A DNA stretch of 64,000 nucleotides from Notospermus geniculatus (GCA_002633025.1 NMRB01001109.1:141016-205015); one strand, 5' to 3'. Positions 21,838-36,000 are shown, counted from the stretch's first letter. Notes: a model not told the origin generated them from the letters alone. Numbers and translations: made by a program.

Positions 21838-22713
21838 ATGACTAATCAGCCTCACCAGGAGTTCTGCTTGCTCCTCCCAATACGTTAGATACAATCATTT
21901 GCAAAAGTTTAAGACCACTTGTCAATTTTGTTGGTTTTTCTGTCAGCACCCTGCATTACTTGATGTCATTGAATGATTACATAACGTATTTTGGGCGGTG
22001 ATCCATATCATCAAAGTGATGCTACAAGCCCATTTTTAGTAAAGGATTTTGCTCAGGCAAGTCTTGTGAGGCAATGTACCTTTAGAACTAGGCACGGCTG
22101 TTTTAGGCTTTTGAATCCTTCCATCGAAATGGTTTATAACCTCTTTAAATTCTTAACGATGCAGTAATATGTCTTATGTGTTTCTTTAGGTGTTGACATC
22201 GTTACAAGGCAATAAGAACGTTGCATCATTGCTTGCTCATTTGCATTTCAAATGACACACTTTGTACACAAAGGAAATTTGTATAGCTTTCTTTTGTATA
22301 TCTAAGCTCTCCGATATTAGAAATATCAGAAATGAGAAACTTTATTTGATGGCCGCATGCTTTAGACAAAATATCAGTGCACGCCTTCCTATCTTTCTAT
22401 TCGCCAAATAATCATTTGTGAGGAAGCTGTTGTCAGAAAAAGTTAAGTACATATTTCACCATGTGAGAATCCTCGGAGCAGAAAACGAATGATACAATAT
22501 CCTAGCTGAATAAGTACCAATCCACAATATATTCATACAAACTCGATCACGTTTGTGAATTTTCAGTTTTTTGAGAGCTCATTTGTAGAGGAATTCAAGA
22601 CCTGTGCCTTGTTCTTACATAAGTCTCAGAAAGTGACGCGGTATTACTCGAACATTGGTTAGTAATTGACAAGAGGGTGATCAGTTATTTCGATGGAGGC
22701 TCAAGCAGCTCTG
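21838..22713. other. No gene seen
   Basis: AT-rich, stops in all frames. TTTGCTCAGGCAAGTCTTGT at about 22050 has a reverse-complement counterpart at about 26062-26080. ACGGATTAAGCGGCA occurs at about 21556 and 25779. Together these hint at fragments of one old repeat. Confidence 0.35.
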
Positions 22714-23016
22714 TAGGGGGGAAGCCAATCTGAGTTAGGTTCAAAGGGTACTGACCCTGCATCAAGAGGGCAACTCAGAATGACGAATAATCAGCAAGAG
22801 GATGCGTTGCAGCGAGACATCTTGGGCCGCATTCAAAAGGGGTGTAAGAAGAGTCTGCATTTTGTGAAGTTACACGCGTCTGAGTCTTAAACGCGCGATG
22901 ATCACCCTTTTTGAATACGGCCCCTTCTTTCTTGCTTATCTGATGTTCTGTGTAGCCCTCTTGATGCAGGGTCACTATTGTGCCCATTGGACCTGAATCA
23001 GATTGGCTTTCCCCCA
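22714..23016. mobile_element. Imperfect-inverted-repeat element interrupted by a smaller MITE
   Basis: GGGGGAAGCCAATCTGAGT and TGACCCTGCATCAAGAGGGC at the left recur reversed at the right (GCCCTCTTGATGCAGGGTCA, AGATTGGCTTTCCCCC). The middle is occupied by a separate 100-bp element. Confidence 0.65.
22824..22923. mobile_element. 100-bp nested MITE with CTT duplication
   Basis: The ends GGGCCGCATTCAAAAGGGG and (reversed) GGGCCGTATTCAAAAAGGG are flanked by CTT on both sides (22821-22823, 22924-22926). The start is shared with the element at 10085. A 3-bp duplication fits the Harbinger type. Confidence 0.7.
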
Positions 23017-24254
23017 ACAAGCTCTACAGTAAATTACTCTAGTTTCAGGAAACGAAACATATGTCACATCTCAAGAGGCTTCTTCGTAAAAAAACTGCTG
23101 AACTAGTCCAGAAATGTGGTCATAAAACAGAAATTCTGGTCATAAAAATAATATCGTAAGTACTGTGTCTTGACATCCGGCACCGAGCGGCCTGATGATT
23201 GACAGGTGTTTATCATAGCACGTGGTCACAAGTTTATCAAAAGCACACTAAAACATCGATTTTACTCAGGCCTAGTATTTTTCTCTCCATTATAGTAAAT
23301 GAAGTGCCACATTTGGAAGTATGGACTACAATATTTATTGGCCATTTAAACTAATTACATTGTAATTTTAATTATTTTCTACCGTATGTAAAATAATATG
23401 AAACTCCGCCCACCAGTTACCAAATATGGTAACTGAAGGTAGTGTCTCCTAGCGTCAAACCGTGGAACAATGTGGTCAATAGGTTTTGCATTTGCCATGT
23501 TCGTGGATGTAAACATCAAAATTAATCCACAATTTTTGCCCCAAAACATAGTTTCTTTCACCAGAATTCAGCAAAATTTTAATCTCATCAACAGATGAAC
23601 ACCCAATCTTTTAAAGACAAGCCTTGATTCATGAAAAGCGATCAAATTGACAGAGATTATGATGGTTTGTTTGAGGGCCCCCTCATCCATGTCCTCGATA
23701 AGATTGCGATGTGGGCTACCCGTAGGCCGGAACCTGTAGTACCGGTAGGCCAAGCCTAATTTTAATCGCGGCCGGGGGCCTGTGTGGTAATTAAAAAAGA
23801 AACGAACGCCACCATTAACTGTATTACTTTTATTGCATAAGATTCTATAATTTTTCATTGACAGTTTCTTCAAACTTCGGCAGACTTTGCCGAACATAAC
23901 TCATCGATCACATTCGCACTGTTACACCCGAGGCGCTGTAATACTACGCATGAAACTGCGCGCATTATTACGTTGTTATCGCGCAGTAGTGCACGCTGCA
24001 CTGCGCGAAATGCTTCACTACGATGCGTGCAATACTGCGAGCATCACTGCACGTAAGAATATGCATATGCTACGCGAATGCTACGTGTCCTGCGCGCATT
24101 AATGTGGAAGTTAATTCTGGCCGTGCCTGTAAGTGTAAAATTTCCCTTATCTTTTGTTTGGAACAATAGTTTACGGGAAATTTTATACTTTTATTTTATG
24201 TTTTGTGCATACGGCCCCTGTTCATTATGAGTGCCTGTGACCGCCCGCGTACAG
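23017..24254. other. No gene seen; CpG-rich patch at 23930-24100
   Basis: Mostly AT-rich. About 23920-24100 is unusually rich in GCGC, TGCG and TACG motifs (CTGCGCGCATTATTACG and similar). No exon with splice support was found. Confidence 0.35.
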
Positions 24255-24957
24255 CTGAATGGGTCAATGTCGTCCTGGGTATACCTTATGTTTACCCAGG
24301 ATTATCCTGGGTAATCATTTTCTTTACCCAGGATCATCCTGGGTAAACATAAGGGTCCTTAACTTTACCCAGCTTGGGAGTTCCCGCCGAATCATGCTGT
24401 ACGTGCGCCTCTTTCGGCAGAGAACATGCAGTAGGATCATTGCTAAAAAGGGCTGAAAATTACCGCTATACCTCCTCCGTGGTTTGCAATAGGAAGACAA
24501 GACCAATCCCTACAACTTTTCAAAAGGGACCGCTAGTAAATTCTCAAGGACTTAGGAGCGATAGGCCTAGGTAGAACATGTATGATCCGTGTGCATTTCG
24601 TCATTTTCTTGAATTTACTTTTTGCAGAACATGCAGTACGATCATAACTCGAAAGGGCTGAAAATTACCGCTATACCTGCTCCGGGGTGTGGAATAGGGA
24701 GAAAAGACCAATCCCTACAACTTTTCAAAAGGGACCGATAGTAAATTCTCAAGAGCTATAGGCCTAGTTCGAGGCCACCCCTTCATTTCATGATTTACGC
24801 TGAATATCAACCTCACTACACCACTCGGGAACTCCAATCTGGGTAAAGTTAAGGATCCTTATGTTTACCCATGGCCGTCCTGGGTAAAGAAAAGGACTAC
24901 CCAGGATAATCCTGGGTAAACATAAGGCATACCCAGGACGACATTGACCCATTCGGC
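24255..24957. mobile_element. Mutator-like MITE, copy 2 (703 bp)
   Basis: It is about 95% identical by eye to the copy at 20708-21420, including the internal 150-bp duplication. The flanking 10-mers CCGCGTACAG and CCCAGTACAG match at 8 of 10 positions, which suggests an older insertion than copy 1 or a diverged duplication. Confidence 0.85.
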
Positions 24958-25450
24958 CCCAGTACAGGACAGCGTGAATAGGCCACGGTCCCTTGTTGTT
25001 CATTGGCGCACATTTTCTACTTGTGCTGGTGGGTTGAAAGTGACTTGTGGTTGTCAGTACGAATAAACAGATTGCTATTTGTGGTTTAATCTGTGTACCG
25101 TGTGGTTGATAAATTTCTTTACCGTTGGGTTATGTCGTTCGGCAAACATGACGTACACAGGGTGATTCAGAAAAAAATGTTCAACAGATAACCAGCTTAG
25201 TAGATCCTTTTTTCATCGGTGCTGGCGGGAATTTTTTTAATGTCATCGTCGCGTACCTGAATTCATATACCCAGTAAAAAATTAGAAAATAAATGAAATT
25301 TTAGTCACAACTTTGATTCAATGCAGAATTTTCAAGCACAATCCAGACTGATGGAAATTTCTAATGCTGAGTGATGAAGTAATGTTTAGAAAATGCAATG
25401 ACAAATTCAGTCACTTTGTTCTCATGATGATGTCATACTGCACTGTGCGC

Positions 25451-25570
25451 CTAGTCCATTACGATATGACGCTCAGCAATGTCAACAAATTCGTGTTCTT
25501 CCTCCTCCTCATCATCATCTAAGATTTCATTGACACACAAGGTTTTGTCACCTGTCGGGGCAACAACCAG
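25451..25570 (-). CDS. Candidate acidic terminal exon, gene unknown
   Basis: A GTTTTCTTCAG acceptor precedes 39 codons in phase 0 ending at TAG (25453-25451). The peptide has VVAPTGDKTLCVNEI, an acidic run LDDDEEEEEHEF and DIAERHIVMD at the end. An acidic patch followed by a short conserved-looking tail fits a real C-terminus. No partner exon upstream on the minus strand was identified and no family was recognised. Confidence 0.35.
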   Translation of the reverse strand: MVVAPTGDKTLCVNEILDDDEEEEEHEFVDIAERHIVMD

Positions 25571-28188
25571 CTGAAGAAAACTTTCGAAATTTTAAGTTAG
25601 AACTTATCAGTCAACTTAGATTTTTCATAAAACAGAAACTTGAGGTTCCATTCTTATGAAACACCCCGTATACTAGTGGGCGAGTTATGCAAAACGCACG
25701 GTGAGTTTGTGCGGTAGGCCCGGTGTAAAAGAATCTAATGTCCCCCGATATGTGATGTCCCCCAACAATACATTTACGGATTAAGCGGCACCATTGAATT
25801 GGACTCCACAGACCAAGACCCTTAATCCTTTGACGAACAATGCATGGGACATCAGGCGGGTGGGGACATTAGATATCATCACACCTGTTATCCAGGCATT
25901 GGTTACGAATCGTGATGTAAACATAGCACAAAGGACAGGCAAGACATCAATCATACATGGTCAGCTCTATTCATGGATTCGAACCATGGTGCAAAGTTTT
26001 GCAGAGTGGGCGTGGCTTGAATATCCAGGACCGGTCTTAAATCAATGAAACTAGAGTATCATACAAGACTTGCCTGAGCACGAACGTTTGTGGTACCAAT
26101 CATCCCCAGAAATACTCTCTTTTACACATTTGTGGCGTATTCGAATCCCTGCACTCGTGTTGCAGAGCATTCTCTTGGAAAAAACGTACAATAGTTACTG
26201 TTGTCAAATCACCATAAATCCGTAAAACTGTTACGTTTCTAGTTTAACCAGACTGCTAAAAGAGGTCTCTGTAATACTGTTTCTCGATCACACTGCTAGG
26301 TGGCTCGGTGTTGTTTGCCCTAGCGGCCAGATTTGTAACCAGCTTTATAGTAGATACAGTCATTCTCAAAAGAGGGCACTGCGCAATCATTAGGGGCATT
26401 GATTCAAAGACGTCGATAATTCGTTCATTAGTTTTAACCTCGTTAATAGATGTCGTGAGAACCGTCCCGTAGGCCTGTCGGTACTCGCACCGGCAATACT
26501 GCGGAAATCATTCACCCACTAGATCTCCAACTATATTGGTAATCCCTAACCAAAACTTGCATTTCTGTGTTTAAATTTTGCAGCCCCACGTAAAGTGCAC
26601 GAAAAATATATGTGGCACTATTTTGTTTCAAAATTGCGGATTCAGATGAACACCAGCGTGCGTCGTCCCCTTCTTTTAATCATTAATATATAGGCCCTAT
26701 AATTTGCCGCCATCTTCCTATTCCCCCTGAATGTAGGCCCTATTTGTCGCAGTATTAAGTTTTTGGGTCTCCTTTTATTTCTAGGCCTAAACGTTAGTCT
26801 AATTTCAATCCTTATATTAGGCCTATGTTGTTTTCGGACATCCTAATGTGAGGGTAATCGGTACTATTACACCAGTGTTCTATTCTTTTTTATCGGTGAT
26901 TTATCAATTTCCATGGTTTCACTTAAGAAAACAGGATGATGTGTGTAGGGCGTATGCATTTTTTCAGAACGACAAGCAATCGCTGGCACTTATTACCATC
27001 AATTTTATTTTTCATATGACATGACAACCGATTTACCAACTTGCAATTGTAATACAACGCACACAATTGAGTCCATTATAAATCAACTCGGTATATTAAT
27101 TATATTTTAATATTAATGCAAAATAATTTTTTTGGATTCATTTATATCTTATTATTCTGTTTTCTGTTTATTTCCATTGTATTTTGTTCATTAAATTTAC
27201 TGCCCTTTTTTCCCGTCGCAAGAAAACGAAAACAATGAAACAAGTACCGGTACTGCGGTGTGTAAATAGGCTTTGTTTCAGCATGCTTCGTGCTGATTGA
27301 TGGGCGAACGTCGTTTCTTTCAGTATTCATAAAAGCTAAAAACCTTTGCCATATCAGTTTCTGCATTTTATTATGCGAATAAAAACTGTACGATGTATAA
27401 GTCAGGTGAGTGTCTTTGCATTTCTTCGTTAAAGTTTAGGAAAGTTTATTAAAAAACCTCTGGCAAATTGCACGCCTACCATCGCATCGGTACGGTAGCC
27501 TGCATGCACTCGGCATCTGCTAATAAAGCATGTACTGTCATGCACGCAGATTGGCGTGCATCAATGCACTGCACCTATTTGGCCTTGCGATAGGCCTTTT
27601 AATTCGCATTGCTGTGTCATGTTGTTATATAGGCCTATGTAGGCGTAATGCATTCCTCATGTTCCTGCCTCTGCATGCCCCACTTCATCACTCTCATTTC
27701 TTTTTATAGGCCTGTCACAAATTTGAACGAGTTTAAAAATCCCCGCTCCTCCAGTCACCATGTTGACATAGGCTAGGCCTAGGCTAATGACAGAGTCGTC
27801 AGTGAGTGCGCCCCCCCCTCCCCCCCCCCCCCCCCAGTCCCGGTCCCCCCAAAAGAGGTCAGAATAAATAGGCCTAAGCCGCATCAAACAAACGTAGGCC
27901 TAGGCCTATACTAGGCTAGGTGGCCCTAAACAGGATTTCCATTCCATTGTCATGGACGGTCAGTGAGTGACGGTGTAGTATTTAAGCATAGTTAGGTAGT
28001 AGGGCCTAGGCTCCAATGATGTCACTTCCGATCGGGGGATTCTAAAAACTTTTAGCCCTCAAATTATGGCCCAGTTAATATTTTATCAAACTTATACTGT
28101 TAAGTGGTAGGCAATTCAGGCTGCCTATCCATTATCTGCTCTGGCGAAGTTGAAAGGTTTTATTGGAGTTACCGCAACTGTTGACCTA
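25571..28188. other. No gene seen; low-complexity patches
   Basis: Long AT-rich stretch with scattered GGCCTA motifs. A nearly pure C run lies at 27808-27835. The short minus-strand reading FRFLATGKK at about 27200 recalls a Harbinger motif but has no neighbours to support it. Confidence 0.4.
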
Positions 28189-28303
28189 TTACATCGAGGC
28201 ACACGCGACACAAACACGCGGGCGAACAATGGCTTCACAAAGGATTCATCCCCATGAAACCTTTGTTCGTCTGCATGTTAGTGTCGCGTGTACCTCGATG
28301 TAA
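28189..28303. mobile_element. 115-bp hairpin MITE
   Basis: TTACATCGAGGCACACGCGA at the left and TCGCGTGTACCTCGATGTAA at the right form a stem. It continues inward (CGAACAA ... TTGTTCG) with a few mismatches. Confidence 0.65.
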
Positions 28304-28819
28304 ACCCAGCCTAAGACCATAAATGATAACGCAACTTCACCTCAGGCTCTATTTTCTGGAATCCATCGGTAGTTTTTGGTTGGTAGGCTACATGTAATTA
28401 CCTATTCTTACCCATGCTCAACAATGACCAAATGCCAGGCATGACTTCACACCCGAATTTCCTGAAATGATGACCAACTTCAAACACCTCTATTCTACAT
28501 CATGCGGAGAGCGTTGGATTGGAAGCATTTACACAAACGCCAATACATTTCCTGGATCTTGGAAAGTCACCTAAACATGAGCCAAATTTCGTCCACCAGA
28601 ATGACTATTGAAACCACCCACACCCACACCCTCCGTTCAAAGATAGTCTCATCTACTCTTGAAAAATCAAAAAAAAAATTGTTATTTTTTGTCTTTTTTT
28701 CATTAAATGTTTATGTACATGTACTGGTCGAAGCTGGTGAATTAAACGTCTACAACGATCGACGTATGGCTGGAAATAATGATCTGTGCATGAAGTATTA
28801 AATGGTCTGTTGCAAAGAG

Positions 28820-28850
28820 TCATTGCCAAGACTTCGTTCCTTGGCAATGA
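28820..28850. repeat. Short perfect hairpin
   Basis: TCATTGCCAAG-ACTTCGTTC-CTTGGCAATGA, an 11-bp stem with a 9-base loop. A third TTGGCAAT follows at about 28870. It may be a regulatory stem or a repeat remnant. Confidence 0.5.
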
Positions 28851-29222
28851 TTCTTGACCTGAGGTCGTTGGCAATTAGGCATTGTCGGCACTGCAGATCA
28901 GATGAAAGGGCTTTGGGTCTTTACAAGAACAATAGCTGCACCTATTGCCATGGGGATTATTTTTTTATCTGGGATTAGGGGAGTGCATTCTCCATATTAT
29001 TTTTTTACCTCCATGGGCCTACATGTACCACACCCCCACCAGTCAGAACGTTCCAATGCCAAAATGTCCCGTTGCTGGGACGTTTTTACTGGCTACCGTC
29101 AAATGGACAAAAGTATTGTTTGTTTCTGCAGCATGCTGCATTGGTCAGTGACAAAGGTTGCAGCATCTCCCCGTAATCGCATTAACGGATTCTTTGCCTT
29201 GGACTAACAGGCCTCCTAGGCC

Positions 29223-29249
29223 TACATGTACATGTACATGTACATGTAC
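29223..29249. repeat. (ACATGT) microsatellite
   Basis: Four to five tandem ACATGT units. The motif recurs singly throughout the window. Confidence 0.85.
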
Positions 29250-32200
29250 GTAGTAGGCTATTCTTTATTTAGGGTAGGCCAGCAGGCCTATTTGTAGGGG
29301 CCCCCGGGCCTACATTTAAGTATGGGTGCATCACAGCAATTTCATTTCCTCTACTGTTTCCCCACCTCATATGATTCAAATGGCTGAAGAATCGTGCATC
29401 TATTCTATATTTCTTATTTCAGTTACAACATTTTCTGTACCTGAAAATGTACCTACTCAGGAAGAGGTTGACGGAATGTTGTCTGGTCTTGACAACATAC
29501 CTGTTAAGAAGAAAAAGTCAAAGAGCAAGTTTGTTGTTTCATCTGAAAGAGTGAAACGTGCACCTGAGCGTGATATTTATGGCAATTTCTCTGGTATATC
29601 TCATGTGCGAAAAAGAAGCAAAGGTACTTTTATTGTTTTGCCATTTTCCTAAAGCAAAAATTAAAGGATCATAGTATCGCCACGTTTTCTCAACAGCTGG
29701 CACCACCGTGCCACTCGCCAACCCAGGGACTCACTACAATACATTGTCGGAAAATTTACCCGATTTATTACATACATTTTGTAATGCATTCACATTCTTG
29801 TACTTCGTCTTACTGCCTGGGCTAGGTGGCTCCGTCTCTTTAAGTTGGCAGTCAAGTAATGCAGTTTAGATCCAATACCGTGCTCCTTTAAATAGGGCCT
29901 CAATTTGTGCGGTACCGTACTTCCTATATCAGGAAATGAGAATGTTAAAAACACCCTTGTGCTTCTGGTTTTTGTGTCTCGCTTGTTTGTTCTTTTTTTA
30001 TCTTATTGTGGCTGTTAGTGTCCTAATTTAAACCCAACTGTTCAGGTATTGTGCAGCACAATGTACCTTAATAGTGGAAAAGGAATCCTCCTTCATTTCT
30101 TTCTATTGTAAAGAATGATTGAAAAGCAGTCACAATTTGTCAATATAACATCTCATTAAACAACAGGGTGTCCTTGCCAATACCGTCTTCATGTCCATTA
30201 AATTGCCAAATAATTGAAGTTCGCATGTGTTACTGTTGGCTACATGTATGCTGACAAATGTTCATCCTGTTAGTCAGTAAGCAACCCATTATTTTGTGCA
30301 ATATTGTGACTGAGACATTTCTTAAATGATGTGCCTTGTAAGAATTATTATTTTTTAATTACCCTATGTCAGTATCAAACATTCTTCTCTATTCCAGCCC
30401 TGGAAAGGAATCATGAAACAATAAAGTCAATTGACCATCAGCCATCAGCTCACCTTGACTTGCCTGAGGTTGCTTTGCCACTGCCAGATCAGTCTTCCAC
30501 TAAACCTAGCCAAACTAGTCAATATGAAGAAGGTAAGATATTTTACAGCATTTCCTAATATGTACTACATGATTAGCATAAAGTGGAGAACTTTTTCAAA
30601 AAAATTCCATTGGTAGAGATCCGAAATATTGCATTGCTACCCTTTCGTTCATGTCATTTTGGTAACCGTCCAAATTAGCTATGCAACAGAATTCAAATTC
30701 TTTTGGCATTTCAGGAGTGTTCAATAAATATTTGTTTGTCACACCAGGGCACCAACCACTATTCAAGTTAGAATGTCCAAAGTAAATTTTCAAATAATTC
30801 ATTTCATAAAAAAGTGTAATGACTTTTTTCACTTTTCCAGCGGTTGCTAGTTTGCTGGGTTTTCTTGCTGATGTTCAGGCTGAAGAAGGGTTCCAAACTA
30901 CCCAGAAGAAATATGTTTCCCATGAAGAACGAAAAAGACGAAGTGAGGTAGAATGGGAGCAGGTTAGGCCAATCCTCTTCAGTTCCATTTTCAAGAACCT
31001 TTGGAAGCACACAAATCCAATGGAATGTGAATGCTCAGGAGATGCTGTCATAAGGTTTGTTATACTTTTCTGCTATTTCAATGTTTGTATGTTTACTTCA
31101 TTAAAAAGGTTGCAGTTTACTTCATTAAAAAGGTTGCAGGTGATGCTAATGAAGCGTTATTTTCAGTTTATCATACACTCACAATTGTTGACAGCAAATG
31201 TTTAAATATGCATTTTTCCTTTTGGTGATTTTACATCGTAATTTTCAACAAAAGGCATTTAAACATGTTTATCTAGGTTGTTTGAAGCGTTTTCTAATTT
31301 ATTATGCAAAACCCAGTGTTTTCCTAGTGATTCCTAAATTTCCTAATTTTAGAATTTTATTTGAAACAATCTCTTTTGTCTCTATCATCTTTAGTTCACC
31401 AATAATAAAAATATAGTGAAGTCTATTGTCTCAAAATCTGTTAACCATATCTCCAAATCTTACATGTATTTCAGTTGTTTGGACTGCAAGAAACGGTTCT
31501 GCTTTCTGTGTGATGAGGCTAAGCACTCCAAAAGTGCTATATCCTGGCACAACAGGAGAACTTTCGTTCATGGCTATGAAAAAGCTTTGGAGCCTTGTAC
31601 CGTCCTTAATAAAACTGACAGTGGAATATACGTTGAAGAATTTACGAAAGGTTAGTTCGCATTTAAAGAATATCTCACTTGCATGAATTAATGCCTGACT
31701 TTGTAACATGTTCCCTTCCAACAGAAAAAAAGAAATGAGTTTTTTTGTTAATTTCAATGTTGGTAGTGTAATCCTGGTTATAACTTATATTTATATGGAA
31801 ATTTTTCCACCAACATCTTCAAAATAATTGAAAATGAACATTCTAACAAATATCACTGCTGGTTGCAATCTTGTATTATGTTCACTTTCCTCCTTTTATT
31901 TACTGATGAAGATACCGGTATGTATGAATTATGCTTATGAATTTATGGGAATCTCTGTTCCTCAATAGGCCTGTGTATTTCACTCCATGCAAGTAATTTT
32001 TTTTTCATTTGTATTGGCATTGCAGAACGATACGTTGACTTCCACCAACCTGAAGTGTGCATCCATTGTAACGGAGTGTCATTTACACCTGCTCCTCATT
32101 ATCCATGTGCCTTTGTTACCACAAAAGGTGGGCTACTATACTATACTTGTCATCATTCTGTTGGCCTGAAAAATCATCATTCAGCTACAATAGTCTTTTG

Positions 32201-32969
32201 CCTCTTCTTTTACTTTGTATACACATACAATGTACGTGAAAAATGGAGAGAACAACGAAAACAACTTGTAATTTTTCTAAGTCATTGATATTTGGAAACT
32301 TTCATTTCATTTTCCAACTCTAAGAAGAATTCTTTGTAAATATCAAAAGGGAACATTTGTGGCCATTTTTGGCATTATGTTCTGAACTGCAATATTTATC
32401 CTCTTCTAGGACGCTGCAATCTATATATACCAAAATTTGTATGCAATGCCTGTGGGAAGGACAGCACCGTTACTCTGTGTGATTTTATGGAGAGCAAATT
32501 TTGGCCTGGGTCACCACAGATATCATCAGGTGATTTACACTATTTGTATTCTAATCCAACACTACAATGTAAAATGTGTTTTTCTAACTACAGACATGGG
32601 TCCCTAGTTTTCGGAGCCCACACGCACACGAGGCCACACACGTCACAGTGTGACAGATCAAAAAACAATCCATAAACCAAGAAACCAAATAATTGTGGCC
32701 TGATAAAAAATAGATAAGAGAGATATCTATTTTAGTAAAAAATAAATGTATTATTTTGGTGAGTTAATATCATTTTTGTCTTTTGCAGGGATGTACATAT
32801 TCAGCTTTGAAGTTCTAGAGCTATACCACCTTCTGAAAATGGAGAGTCCTTCACTGTCACGGCGAACATTTTTGGTGTCGCTGGAAGGGATGTCTAAAAC
32901 AAATGGATGTGTAAGTTTTTGCTTGTTTTCCTATCATTTCTTTCAAGTACCCTTTGCCCTATCATACAT

Positions 32970-33065
32970 GACTGAGGTCGCGGGTCTCATGTGATAGAGA
33001 GGGCGACTCTCTGACAGCGCAGGTTTTCTCCGGGCACTCTGGTTTCCTCCTGCATTACTTTAAAA
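32970..33065 (+). repeat. Possible SINE fragment
   Basis: GAGGTCGCGGGTCTCATG and TTTTCTCCGGGCACTCTGG, TTTCCTCC resemble a tail block common in animal short interspersed repeats. It lies in an intron of the KDZ gene. No tRNA-like promoter boxes were confirmed. Confidence 0.25.
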
Positions 33066-36000
33066 TCGTCCAATATTGTCTATAGAATCAATAATGCTGA
33101 ATTTGGTGCTCAGTTTTCAATTCATTATTTTTTTATACATGACTTAATTTTGATATCCTTAACAGTTTTGTTCAGAATAATGTGAACAACACTTTTTCAT
33201 TTGCCAATTCCGGTTATTAAAATTAAGAATTCTAGCTGCTGCAAAAACACAAGTTTTTTACAGTTGTTTTACGACAAAGTGTTAAAATATTCTGCGTTAA
33301 AATGTATTTTCAGTTCGACGGCTTATCCCCACAACCTTTCCGTGCAGCTTACCATGAATGGCAGTATTGCCATTATGCAGTAGAAAAGATTTCTGGTGCC
33401 CAATGGATGGATTGTCCAGCTTGCTATGGTAACTTCCATGCTGTGCATTTGTGGATGGCAACCGAAAGCTGTACAGATTCACAGGTCAGAACCAGTAAGT
33501 ATTGTTTTATTGTGTCAGTGTTTTCTCCATGGTTTTACTCCCAAGTTCTGCCTGTATGTTTGGGAACATTCTAAATTTGTGTGAAAAATTTCCATGGGTA
33601 TTCCGTAATGATCCAGTTCATTTTCTGATATCTTTTGTCTGTGTTAAGGATCACTCATTAATACTGTACCTCTCCACCTTTGGAAATGCATATCAGGAAC
33701 TTGCTCCTTTATTGTGTACATTCCATTTGATATTCATGAAGTGCCATTCAAGGAAGCTTTTCTTCAGTTTGTGTAGTATTCATTATCATAGCTACCAACC
33801 CATACGATTTGGCCATAGTTATCTTTTGCTTTTGGTTACATTTTTGCTCCCCTGGGTGAGCTTATAATGGTGGTGATTGCCTCTCTGTCATTTGGTAGGA
33901 CTATTGAGCGAAAACTTTGTACATATATCCCTATGTTAGAAAACCTATGATGCCAACTTTCAGTCTGTTTTACTGAGCACTTTTTCCAGAAGATATGGAG
34001 AGGCACTTTTTGGGAGTACTTTTGACAAACGCTCAGAATTTTCCCTTTTTTTCAGGACTTCACATGGTAACCACTTCGGTGATATTTTCATAGCAGATGA
34101 TGCTGATGTTGATGCATTTGTAAAGAAAGTTAGAACTTGTGACCCACAGGTAGGCCTCTGTGCACAATATTCAATTTTTTATCCTGTTATTACATGCAGA
34201 TAAGATATGCCAATAGTCGGCCACAGTTAACTGAAAATTGCACAATCCAAGAATTTATGATCATCTCTTCAGTTCTGACTGATCTCCCCATTCTCCAATG
34301 TTTTTCATTCTTGAGCCAAATTAACCTGATTATTTGTTCAAAACTTAAGCTCTTATTGTTGATTCTGTACAGTTGATGATGTCTGTACAGTGTGGCTGAA
34401 CTAGTGTCAAAACAGGAACTCCTTGTGCAATTCACATTCCAAGGACATCTTTGTTTTCGATTTTCTGCTTAGCAAATTGCCAAGAACAAATACTCCAAAT
34501 CACTAAATTTCAACTGAATGTTGTTACCCGTATTTTCATCTAACAGATGTAATCAATATGTTCAGCTTAAACACCAAAGTTCCCGCCTATTCATGTATTC
34601 CAGAAGAAAGCCAATGACAGCAGCTGTGGTGACACACATTGGAAAGCTGCACGAAATACCAGCAAAAAGCAGAAGACATTGCAAGAGACGGGACTCGAAG
34701 TTGGTTGCTGCCGACATGCCGTGATGCTAAAGGCCTTGAACATGTTTCAGGGTGAAATATTCGCCTATCCGTTGTACTTGCACCAGTGGCTTGCAGCAAA
34801 GGGGTTGACATTTGTCTGCCAAGATGTCATATGCAAGTATTGGCCTTGGTTTGACAGGATGCTCAGGAACATGAAAGATGATGATGCCGTTCAAAAAATG
34901 AAAAATACGAAGCCATTCCTGAGCGTATTTCATGCAAAAGCACATGACTGGACCTGTCAGGTAAATCCCACATAGAGCCCACACGAAATATTTCGCATTC
35001 AACTACACAGAATTATTTGGTGCACCCTGATTGTTTCGAAGCAAGAGAAAATGTTCTGTGTACAAATTCCTGTGTTGCAGGGAAGATTGGATATCCTGAC
35101 ATCTGGCTACAGATATGCTCTATTGTAACAATCGAATAATTTTACTGTTTGCTTGGTATGATTATGTCACTGTAAAAATGTAATGTACTTGTCAGGTTAT
35201 ATGGGGAGGTCGTTGGCAAACTGAGTCTGCAGCACAAGCAGGTGAAGAAATGGAACAGGCCAATAGTTACTTGTCAAGGGCTGCATTTACCACGAAAACA
35301 ATGCACAAATCAGGTAAGGTGAGATGTGGGATGTTGTACATTCACAGGTGGAAAATGTACAACTTTAGTTCTAGTTATACATGTACAGTAATAGCAAGGG
35401 GAGTTGGATTAATTATAACAAACTTTGTATTTTTTGTACTAGGGTTGCAATACTGAGGTTTACTGACATAAAAAATGAAAAAGCTACTCACTTTAGAGAA
35501 CAATACATTACACAATAATGCTATTTCAATCCAGATCATATTACATGTATCACAATTTGTTTTGCCAAAGAAGATTGCTGACAGAATAATCAGTGACTAT
35601 AAAATGCCTGCCTCGTAAATTTTCATAACACAGGTTTTGGTCATCCCAAAAGTACTTCAGCATTGAAATGGGTGTACATTTTCATGTTTCAGGGAGGGAA
35701 GAACAGCTGACTGCACATGCCCTTTATTGGAACAGGAAGAAGATCTCATCCATTCACCTCCTTATTAGCAGCCGTTACAGGAAGGTTAGTTGATATTTTT
35801 AGCTCAAAAGTTGCTGTCCCCCTAGTAAGTCAGGGGCTGAGGGGAAGAACCTGTAACTCTCAGTAAACAGAACCACTTGCTCAGATGGTTAGGAATACAG
35901 TCATCATGTCAGTGCTGCAAAATCTGAATTAAAGGTCTACATTGCATTTTGTAGATCACAAACAGTGTTTGGACTTTGAGAAATCATTTTGCTGGGTCAC

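Noticed and set aside
27142-27366. Minus-strand peptide with RFLATG, recalling Harbinger transposase
   Set aside because: Only six residues agree and no other transposase block lies nearby.
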